From JBOZRQ01 sp050789255 (GTDB taxonomy: Bacteria; Bacillota; Sulfobacillia; Symbiobacteriales; Symbiobacteriaceae), in contig JBOZRQ010000014.1 of NCBI GenBank assembly GCA_050789255.1, positions 94,620 through 158,619 on the forward strand: a stretch of 64,000 bases of DNA, given 5' to 3'. A program made the translations under genes and the position numbers. This document shows positions 59,001 to 64,000 of this stretch, piece by piece. How positions within the stretch are numbered: the first letter of the stretch is position 1; every line of letters starts with the position of its first letter. The notes below the pieces were generated by a model. The model did not search any database. It worked only from the letters and a program-made list of their open reading frames with translations, and had not been told where the DNA came from.

Positions 59001-59219
59001 AGAACCGCCCTGCAGCGTGACCTCGGCGCCCTGAATCGGGGCGATCCCTTTTTCCAGGCACTTCTTTTGGAAGCGGACCGCCCCGCTGACGTTGTTGTGA
59101 TCGGTGAGGGCCAGGGCGGGCATCCCCTGCAGGGCAGCCTCCTCGATCAGGGCGTCGAGCCGGGCGGCTCCGTCCAGGAAGGAGTACGGCGAGTGCACAT
59201 GCAGGTGGACGAAGCTCAT
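56001..59219 (-). CDS. dnaE2: DNA polymerase III alpha-type, error-prone (DnaE2/ImuC)
   Basis: 1,072 residues, shorter than replicative DnaE. PHP domain at the N-terminus (VHLHVHSPYSFLDGAARLDA, ALTDHNNVSGAVRF), catalytic aspartates in AEKPDIDIDFDSRHRDTVAE, family C motifs RGAGRGSAADSAVAYCL. It ends after an OB-fold (KIVVFLSLEDETGLIDLTIF) without the C-terminal clamp-loader-binding region, as in DnaE2. It overlaps the pseudo-AAA+ gene by 4 bp (ATGA). Expected to extend lesion bypass products together with ImuB. Confidence 0.9.
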   Translation of the reverse strand: MSFVHLHVHSPYSFLDGAARLDALIEEAALQGMPALALTDHNNVSGAVRFQKKCLEKGIAPIQGAEVTLQGGSHLTLLASGPQGYANLCRIVTAAHLGADPTAGEELLSLAPGHDRVQPAAPLCTLSHHTDGLIALSGCRRGEIPSLILRGRLAEAEAAARRYAAWFPGRFYLEVQAAKLPGERALHGAMRDLSEHLGLPLVATGNVHYRTKEEFFVHDLLTCVRTLTRLDQPHPERRLNAEQYFHSPQEMQERFSHLPEALTNTLAVAEQCAPSLDLNAKLFPEFQVPGGGSAADYLRHLAFEGAERRYGRITEKVRTRLEHELNIITQLGYEDYFLLVWDVARYARSKGIRGAGRGSAADSAVAYCLFITDVDAVGRGLLFERFMSLERAEKPDIDIDFDSRHRDTVAEYVYRKYGRDKVAAVATYNTFHARSAIRDLGKAMGFSEGDLDFLAKRMPYFAAADDIMEIAGRLPELRESNIPWHKFQQLLTACTRVARLPRFMGTHLGGLVISRRPLLEVTPLQIAAKGCAVTQFDKEYVEDLGLIKLDLLSLRTLSAVDDASRMMAGTGFDYEQIVAKDPETYKMLGSGETIGVFQLESPAQRALQARLGADRFEDIVASVAIIRPGPIKGNMVEPFIARRKGQEEVTYLHPKLRPILEKTYGVVLFQEQVIEIATAIAGFTPGEADQLRRVMTKARNKEDMIAIGKLFTEKASACGVDPAVADTIFSYVQGYASYGFCEAHAAAFANTAYKTAYLVRHHPAEYFASLMSAQPMGYYPINTLAGDARRRGVGLLPVDINRSEAAFTVEEWDPEAWSRFWSAEGGSYRPPFPELGKAIRIGLKQVKGVGAPVQEAITGARGDGFTSLLDFCLKVAGKVPRDALEALVLAGAFDQLHPNRRELLWQVPHALEQARLQAEEGVAAQSSLALGSGAPSRAVPDFSPSEKYLKEYGLMGLMVRGHYMAFAREKLERDGYLTAGGVKQAATRSLVRVAGVPICPHRPPTKSGKIVVFLSLEDETGLIDLTIFEDVYQRYGHLIFTDPRPPLAALGRVERRGGHVSVTVTKLKAFEA

Positions 59220-60004
59220 GCCTCGCTACCCGCCAGTTCAGGGTAGAGCTTTAGCTTCTTATAGAGCGCTGCCCGGGAGAGACCCAGGAACTTGGCGGAG
59301 CGGGTGCGGTCCTGCTCGCAGACCGTGAGCGCCCAGCCGATCAGCAGCTTTTCCGCCGAGCGCATGTAGCGCTTGAAGAGCTGGCGGGGCGGCCCCTGCT
59401 GGAGCCGGTCGGCCAGGCCGCGGGGCAGGTCGTGCACCGTGATTTGGCTGCCGGCCCCGCTCTGGACCATGGCCCGGAACAGCACCCGCTTCAGCTCCCG
59501 CAGGTTGCCCGGCCATTCGTGCAGCAGCATGGCGGCCATGGCTTCAGCGGTGAGCGTGGGCGGCATTGCGCCGGGGGCGACCAGCTCCAGCAGGAATTTG
59601 TGCGTGAGGAGCTCCAGGTCCTCCTTGCGCTCCCGCAGCGGCGGCAGAATCAGCACCAGACCTTCCCAGCCCGTCACCTCCATGGAGGCGGCGGCGATGA
59701 GGCGGGCGCCCGCCTGACCAGCCTCCCGCACCAGTCGGGCAAGCGACTCGGGCGTCTCCTCGGTCACCTCGGCGACGAAGGCGGTGCCGCCCGCCGCCGA
59801 CTGCAGGCCCGGGGCGGTGCCTGCGCCCTCCAGCCGAACGAAGGGCGCTTCAGCCCTGCCCGACCGCTCGTGGATGTACCGGGCCAACGCCTCGCGGCCG
59901 GTGCCGGCCTCGCCCTGAAGCAGGATGGGGTGATCGCCCCCTGCCAGCGCCTGTGCCTGTTCGAAGAGCTTGATCATGTGCGGGTTCCGCGTCGGAAATT
60001 CCAT
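59216..60004 (-). CDS. Pseudo-AAA+ / Fis-type DNA-binding protein in the SOS mutagenesis locus
   Basis: 262 residues, shaped like a sigma-54 activator. Walker A reads GEAGTGREAL, with Arg37 instead of Lys. Walker B reads GGTAFVAEV, with Ala78 instead of Asp. About 40 residues containing GAFTGA are missing after FVRLEG, and the arginine-finger segment is gone. PPLRERKEDL, WPGNLREL (164-171) and a Fis helix-turn-helix (SAKFLGLSRAALYKKLKLYP) remain. So it should bind DNA but neither hydrolyse ATP nor touch sigma-54. ATG 60004 follows AGGGGG and lies 31 bp from two LexA boxes. Coupled to dnaE2. Confidence 0.85.
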   Translation of the reverse strand: MEFPTRNPHMIKLFEQAQALAGGDHPILLQGEAGTGREALARYIHERSGRAEAPFVRLEGAGTAPGLQSAAGGTAFVAEVTEETPESLARLVREAGQAGARLIAAASMEVTGWEGLVLILPPLRERKEDLELLTHKFLLELVAPGAMPPTLTAEAMAAMLLHEWPGNLRELKRVLFRAMVQSGAGSQITVHDLPRGLADRLQQGPPRQLFKRYMRSAEKLLIGWALTVCEQDRTRSAKFLGLSRAALYKKLKLYPELAGSEA

Positions 60005-60034
60005 TGTGGTAGCCCCCTGTGCGATGCATAATTA

Positions 60035-60048
60035 CGAACATGTGTTTG
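60035..60048 (-). promoter_or_regulatory. LexA/DinR box 1 upstream of the pseudo-AAA+-dnaE2 unit
   Basis: CGAACATGTGTTTG, 13 of 14 matching CGAACNNNNGTTCG. It is 31 bp upstream of the pseudo-AAA+ start. Confidence 0.75.
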
Positions 60049-60066
60049 CATTCGAAGCATAGTACT

Positions 60067-60080
60067 AGAACACATGTTCG
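60067..60080 (-). promoter_or_regulatory. LexA/DinR box 2 upstream of the pseudo-AAA+-dnaE2 unit
   Basis: AGAACACATGTTCG, 13 of 14 matching CGAACNNNNGTTCG. Its centre is 32 bp (about three helical turns) from box 1. Confidence 0.75.
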
Positions 60081-60132
60081 TCAATAGGGTCTAAAAATAT
60101 CCGGACACATTCGGGATCCCCCGGGGTGCCGG

Positions 60133-60381
60133 TCAGTCGTACGCCTTGTACAGATGCCATTGCTTCTTCGCAGGGGTGAAGGTAAGCTCGAAGATGCCGC
60201 CGTCCCTGGTGGCGACACGGTAGGTGTGCTGTTCGGTCTCCTGCTCCCACCAGCGGCCGGCCTCACACCAGGAGTCGAGCACCATGCGAACCTGGTGTCG
60301 GGTGCGCTCGAAGCGGAAGGCGACCGGGGCGCCGCCCGGGCCCATGGAGACGTCGGCAGGGCGGTTGATGATGCGGGTCAT
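60133..60381 (-). CDS. DUF6504-type small protein of the mutagenesis locus
   Basis: 82 residues. IINRPADVSMGPGGAPVAFR, VRMVLDSWCEAGRWWEQETE and the ending QWHLYKAYD match small proteins that accompany imuB and dnaE2 in Actinobacteria and Deinococci, as I recall them. Role unknown. Its ATG overlaps the ImuB-like stop codon (ATGA). Confidence 0.75.
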   Translation of the reverse strand: MTRIINRPADVSMGPGGAPVAFRFERTRHQVRMVLDSWCEAGRWWEQETEQHTYRVATRDGGIFELTFTPAKKQWHLYKAYD

Positions 60382-61634
60382 GCCCGCACCCCCGCATAGC
60401 GGTACGGGTCGTTGAAGCCGAGCATTTGCTCCTTGAAGGAGACCTCTTCATTGGGACCCACCCCGACCACGCGGACCGGGAAGCGTTCGTGCAGCAGCGT
60501 GAGCGCCCGCTGGAGCCGCTCGTCGCGCTCCCGTTTCGCCTGGTCGTCCCAGAGGTCGAGCTGCTGCCAGGGCATGGGCCCGATCAGGCTGAACTCGACC
60601 TGCAGCGCTGTGACTGTGATTTCGCCTTGAATCAGCCCGCCCAGGAGCGTGCGCAGGGCCTGCTGGAGCGGGTAGACCGCCTGCTGGAGCTTAGCCAGGG
60701 TGCGCGTGGCCTTGAGCGGCGGCCCTTCCGGCAACTCCAGCTGGAGGGAGACCTCCTGGCAGCCCTCGCCCTTGGCCTCCAGCCGCTTGGCCAACAGCGC
60801 CGCCGAACGGCCGATGACCGCCTCCAGGTGGTCGCGGTCCCGGACCTCGGGCTGAAACTGCACCCGCCGCTCCAGGCTCCTGGGCGGGTAGCAGGGCTTG
60901 ACCTGTTCGGGGTCGATGCCCCGGCTCCACAGCGAGAGCTGGCGCCCCTGCGGCCCCAGCTGCCGCAGCCACTCCCCCTCGGGGATGCGGGCCGCCTCGC
61001 CGATGCTGCGCAGCCCCAGGCGCAGCAGCCGCCGCTTTACGTCGGGCGGCGCCGGCAGGTAGCTGATGGGCAGGGAGGACAGGAAGCGCTCCTCCTCGCC
61101 GGGGCGAACAAAGGCGGCTACCTCGGGCGCCGCCGCTCGGGCCGGCGCCCCCGGCCGCCGGAGCAGCCAGCCCTCCTTGCAGGCGAGGGCGGCCGCCCTG
61201 GCCACCAGCTTGGTGGGCGCCACGCCGGCAAAGGCCACAAAGCCCTGCGCCGCTGCCGCATCCAGGAGGGCAGAAACCTCGGAGCGGATCGCCTGGGTCA
61301 GCTCACTGCCCGGGGCGGGCAGCGCCAGGTAGGCCTGGTGCAGCTCAAGCGGTTCTATATAAGGGGTGTGCGCCAGGCACCGGTCCCACCAGGTGCGGGC
61401 CCGGGCCGCCGCGTCGACCTGGCCCAGTTCGATTTGCAGCGCCCGGGGAGCATCGCGCATGGCCTGCCGGGCGGGGGCGCCCAACACAAGGCCGTCGACG
61501 AAGGCCTGGCGGCAGCCGTCGAACACCTGGCCGTCCTTCAAAATGACGGCGGGGCGCCCGTCCGGGGCGAGGCCGGCCGCCCGGGCCGCCTCTGCATACA
61601 GACCCTGGATCTCGATGTAACAGACCCACTGCAT
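60378..61634 (-). CDS. ImuB-like Y-family DNA polymerase homologue with degenerate active site
   Basis: 418 residues. Palm, finger and little-finger layout of DinB/ImuB. The first catalytic motif reads CYIEIQGLYAEA (5-16) in place of DxDxFYA-type, and the second reads EPLELHQAYLAL (94-105) where active enzymes have SIDEAFLDL. His99 and Gln100 replace the Asp-Glu pair, so no polymerase activity is expected. A helix-hairpin-helix part (LRLGLRSIGEAARIPEGEWL) is kept. ImuB in mycobacteria is an inactive clamp-binding adapter for DnaE2. ATG 61634 follows GAGGTGAG. Confidence 0.85.
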   Translation of the reverse strand: MQWVCYIEIQGLYAEAARAAGLAPDGRPAVILKDGQVFDGCRQAFVDGLVLGAPARQAMRDAPRALQIELGQVDAAARARTWWDRCLAHTPYIEPLELHQAYLALPAPGSELTQAIRSEVSALLDAAAAQGFVAFAGVAPTKLVARAAALACKEGWLLRRPGAPARAAAPEVAAFVRPGEEERFLSSLPISYLPAPPDVKRRLLRLGLRSIGEAARIPEGEWLRQLGPQGRQLSLWSRGIDPEQVKPCYPPRSLERRVQFQPEVRDRDHLEAVIGRSAALLAKRLEAKGEGCQEVSLQLELPEGPPLKATRTLAKLQQAVYPLQQALRTLLGGLIQGEITVTALQVEFSLIGPMPWQQLDLWDDQAKRERDERLQRALTLLHERFPVRVVGVGPNEEVSFKEQMLGFNDPYRYAGVRA

Positions 61635-61701
61635 GCATGCTCACCTCATCCGATTTGCTTTTGTGACGTAATCATTTAGACCAGAACAGTACCGAACATA
61701 C

Positions 61702-61715
61702 CGAACCTCTGTTCG
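61702..61715 (-). promoter_or_regulatory. LexA/DinR box upstream of the imuB-like gene
   Basis: A perfect CGAACNNNNGTTCG palindrome (CGAACCTCTGTTCG), 68 bp upstream of the imuB-like start. Confidence 0.82.
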
Positions 61716-61782
61716 GTGTACCCTTATTCTAGGGCTGCCTCGGGGGCGTGTCAAGGAGTTAACGCCACCAGCAAACTGCCAA

Positions 61783-61811
61783 TTGACGGCACCCATCCCA
61801 GGCGATATACT
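61783..61811 (+). promoter_or_regulatory. Sigma-A promoter of the glycosyltransferase gene
   Basis: TTGACG (61783-61788), a 17-bp spacer and TATACT (61806-61811). A leader of about 140 bp follows before the start codon. Confidence 0.72.
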
Positions 61812-61955
61812 TCTTCGGGGATGCAAATATCTTCCAGATCACCAACCCAAAGAGAGGCGCGAGGTTGTCGGAACGCCAGCCTACAGCGCCACATAACGGC
61901 AAGGGGTATCGCCGGCGCTAACGCCGGCACCATCGCTGAGGAGGAACGGAGAACC
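61812..61955 (+). other. GC-rich leader of the glycosyltransferase gene, possibly structured
   Basis: The leader contains the perfect palindromic stem GCCGGCG-CTAA-CGCCGGC near 61911-61928 and other complementary GC segments. It is long for an unregulated gene. I could not match it to a riboswitch class by eye. The rest of the 61635-61955 gap holds only the LexA box and the two promoters. Confidence 0.4.
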
Positions 61956-63908
61956 GTGACCACCGCTCAATGGCTCTACACCGGTCTTGTGGCCATCTAT
62001 GTCGTCCTATTTGTGCTCTTTAGCCGCATGTTCTACTGGCGGTATTACGCCCGCAAGCATTACTACAACCGCCGGCCCGTCGGACTCTCGGAAGCCATGG
62101 TTGCGAACCTGGCCCAGGAAAAGGGCCAGGAGGTTCCCCGGATCTCGGTCTTCGTCCCCGCCCGCAACGAGGCCGACGTCATTGAAAAAACCGTCGACCA
62201 CCTCGCCCACCTTCGCTACTCGCCCGATCACTACGAAATCCTCATCGTCACCGACGAAAAGGAAGTCCAGGCCTCCGACGCCGAGCGCAAGCAAATCGTC
62301 AGCAACCTGACCCCCTTCCTGCTGGGCGAATCGAACTGGTCCGGCGGCGAGCGCGACGAGGCCGTCCTGCTGGGCGTGCTGAGCCGCCTTGCCCTCGAGG
62401 AGGCCGAGCTGGCCGAGCGCAAGGCCGGCCCGCACCTGTCGGTCCGCGACCTGCTGGCCCTCTCGCCCCGCCACCAGCGGGAAATCCTCCGGGAAACGGC
62501 CGTGGCGCTGCTCTCCGGCAAGGGAAAAATCAACCGCGACCAGATCGTGCAAACCATCCGCCGCTGCCTGCCGCAAACCTCCGTTACGCAGGTGGAGCGG
62601 CTCTACCCCACCTTCCTGAGCCTAGCCATCCCCACGGTCATGGCGGCCCTCGAGCTCAAAAAAGAGCAAGATGAAAAGCTGGCCGCCCGCATCATCGCCG
62701 GCGCCGCCCAGGCCCGCCAGCCCCTGACTCAGAAGGTGCTCACCACCCTCTCCGAAACCGTCAGCAGCCACATTCTCCGCCGCGCCCACGGCGCCACGGC
62801 CGACAAGCTCGCCGCCTGGCTGTCCGAGGCCTGCGCCGAGGCGCTGCCCACCACCCAGGAAATCGTCGAGCGCAAGCGCATGGAGTTCGCCGGGCGCCGC
62901 AACATGCCCACGCTCAAGCACGTGGTCGTCCCCTACGACTTCGACGGCGAAATGGGCGGCGTCTGCACCGGTCAGTTCGTCCAGTCGACCAAGGGCCGGG
63001 CCCTCAACTACTCCTTCCGCTTCGCCGATGACCGCTCCGTGCTCTGGGCCTTCTACGACGCCGAAAGCCGCCCCAACCGCGACACCCTGCTCTACGTGGC
63101 TTGGTGCCGCCTGGTTCACGGCGAGAACTTCCGCGTCGCCCAAGGACCGGTCTACCAGGTCCGCAACTTCTGGAAAATGGGACCGCTGTGCAAAGTCGGC
63201 GGCCTGTACCAGTCGATCTCCCACGAATGGGGCCTGCCCTACCTGCTGCGCACCGTCCCCTTTATTGGCGGCACCAACATGTTCGCCACCGCCGAGCTTA
63301 TGCATGAAATCGGCGGCTTTGACCACACCGTCCTTACCGAGGACATGGAGCTCGGCGCCCGCGCCTGGCTGAAGGCCGGCGCCTGGCCGCACTTCGTGCC
63401 CTACCCCTCCTCGGAGCAGACCCCGCCCACCTTCAAGGGCTTCTACCGCCAGCGCCTGCGCTGGGGCAGCGGCTACCTGCAGGTCTTCGACAAAATCAAG
63501 GCCGACACCACCCTCCCGCCAGACAAGACCAAGCCCCTGCTCCGCATCTACTGGTGGAAGGGCCACTTCTCCTGGAGCGCCTTCCAGCTTACCGCCCTGC
63601 TGCCCCTGGCCGTCATCGCCCTGAAGCTGAGCGGCCTGCTGGACGCCTCCGCTCTCCCCTACCTGCTCAACCGGGTGATCATGGTCCTGAGCCCGTTCTA
63701 CATCCTCTTCACCCTGTGGGCCTTCTTCCACTATGCCGACCACATGGACGAGGCATCCACCTCCAAGCGAATCACGGGCTTCGCCCACTTCATCGTCCTG
63801 CCGGTCTCCGCCTTCTTCCTGCCCGTGCCCTACTCCAGCGCCCTGGTCCTGAAGGCCATGGGCAAGCTCCCCACCAGCTGGGTCAAAACGCCCCGCACCA
63901 AGGAATAG
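61956..63908 (+). CDS. GT2 family membrane glycosyltransferase with large helical insert
   Basis: 650 residues from GTG 61956 behind GGAGGAACGGAG. One N-terminal helix (6-23), then GT2 strands ISVFVPARNEADVIEKTVDH and EILIVTDEKE. About 200 helical residues (104-300) interrupt the catalytic domain before KHVVVPYDFD, KGRALNYSF and the DAE acidic motif (368-370). LTEDMELGARAW and QRLRW (499-503) are the acceptor and product motifs. Three or four C-terminal helices follow. It probably makes a surface polysaccharide. Confidence 0.85.
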   Translation: MTTAQWLYTGLVAIYVVLFVLFSRMFYWRYYARKHYYNRRPVGLSEAMVANLAQEKGQEVPRISVFVPARNEADVIEKTVDHLAHLRYSPDHYEILIVTDEKEVQASDAERKQIVSNLTPFLLGESNWSGGERDEAVLLGVLSRLALEEAELAERKAGPHLSVRDLLALSPRHQREILRETAVALLSGKGKINRDQIVQTIRRCLPQTSVTQVERLYPTFLSLAIPTVMAALELKKEQDEKLAARIIAGAAQARQPLTQKVLTTLSETVSSHILRRAHGATADKLAAWLSEACAEALPTTQEIVERKRMEFAGRRNMPTLKHVVVPYDFDGEMGGVCTGQFVQSTKGRALNYSFRFADDRSVLWAFYDAESRPNRDTLLYVAWCRLVHGENFRVAQGPVYQVRNFWKMGPLCKVGGLYQSISHEWGLPYLLRTVPFIGGTNMFATAELMHEIGGFDHTVLTEDMELGARAWLKAGAWPHFVPYPSSEQTPPTFKGFYRQRLRWGSGYLQVFDKIKADTTLPPDKTKPLLRIYWWKGHFSWSAFQLTALLPLAVIALKLSGLLDASALPYLLNRVIMVLSPFYILFTLWAFFHYADHMDEASTSKRITGFAHFIVLPVSAFFLPVPYSSALVLKAMGKLPTSWVKTPRTKE

Positions 63909-63910
63909 AG

Positions 63911-63979
63911 AGTAGGGGCCGCCCTTTCGAGCGACGCCCCCTCGTCAAACCGGACTTGCAGTTTTCCCGCATCCGGCTT
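63911..63979 (-). mobile_element. Group II intron 3' end (domains V and VI), cut by right edge
   Basis: On the minus strand 63979-63947 reads AAGCCGGATGCGG...CTGCAAGTCCGGTTT. That is a 33-base domain V with the AGC triad, paired AGCCGGA/TCCGGTT and a GAAA-type loop. It is followed at 63944-63911 by a domain VI-like stem (GGGGGCGTCGCTC, GAAA, GGGCGGCCCC) ending in CTACT. The intron's body and any reverse transcriptase lie beyond 64000. It ends within a few bases of the glycosyltransferase stop codon, in the opposite orientation. Confidence 0.7.
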
Positions 63980-64000
63980 ACGCCGGTCGTAGCCCTACAA

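Noticed and set aside
61812..61955. Cyclic di-GMP riboswitch
   Set aside because: Some GC-rich pairing is present, but the conserved core bases of the class could not be matched by eye.

Overview
The window is high-GC DNA from an endospore-forming bacterium. It carries a complete spoIIIA operon, two ger germination gene sets and Asp23/AmaP, LCP, DUF2512 and DUF3231 genes, which are all Firmicutes families. High GC combined with sporulation points to a Symbiobacterium-like member of the Clostridia; the genus is an inference from recall, not from a search. Most of the left 31 kb is read from the minus strand.

Layout. 1-3.7 kb: xseA (cut by the left edge), folD, nusB, a DUF2273 gene, amaP and an asp23-like gene, with a sigma-A promoter at 3743-3770. 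3.8-5.9 kb: two unrecognised genes. 6-11.1 kb: spoIIIAA to spoIIIAH behind a sigma-E-like promoter. 11.2-15.2 kb: HD hydrolase, DUF402, CD1247-like, efp, an M24 peptidase and aroQ. 15.3-23.4 kb: seven ger genes, one of them a 57-codon two-helix gene resembling ger D-subunits. 23.4-23.9 kb: a gene-free stretch with two repeat types. 24-31.8 kb: sortase and its LPFTG substrate, Uma2, rhomboid, kbl, tdh and a P1B-4 metal ATPase. 32-37.4 kb: XRE regulator, orphan response regulator, chemoreceptor, a shortened thioesterase, HAD nucleotidase and hemolysin III. 37.4-43.1 kb: DUF3231, an SH3-rich amidase and two divergent glycosidase-like lipoproteins.

43.2-52.3 kb is an accessory island: an RHS/YD protein of 2,778 residues with an unrecognised C-terminal domain, followed by two near-identical 91-residue genes. 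52.4-56 kb holds DUF2512, tandem PspC, LCP and a TIM-barrel gene. 56-61.7 kb is an SOS mutagenesis locus: a catalytically degenerate Y-family polymerase (ImuB-like), a DUF6504 protein, a pseudo-AAA+/Fis protein and DnaE2. Three LexA (DinR) boxes lie upstream of its two transcription units. The right edge holds a GT2 glycosyltransferase with a large helical insert, then the 3' end (domains V and VI) of a group II intron on the opposite strand.

The most promising candidate for an undescribed system is the mutagenesis locus. A protein that looks like a sigma-54 activator, but has lost its ATPase and sigma-54-contact motifs, sits where ImuA would normally be. The RHS island with its lectin-like duplicates is second.
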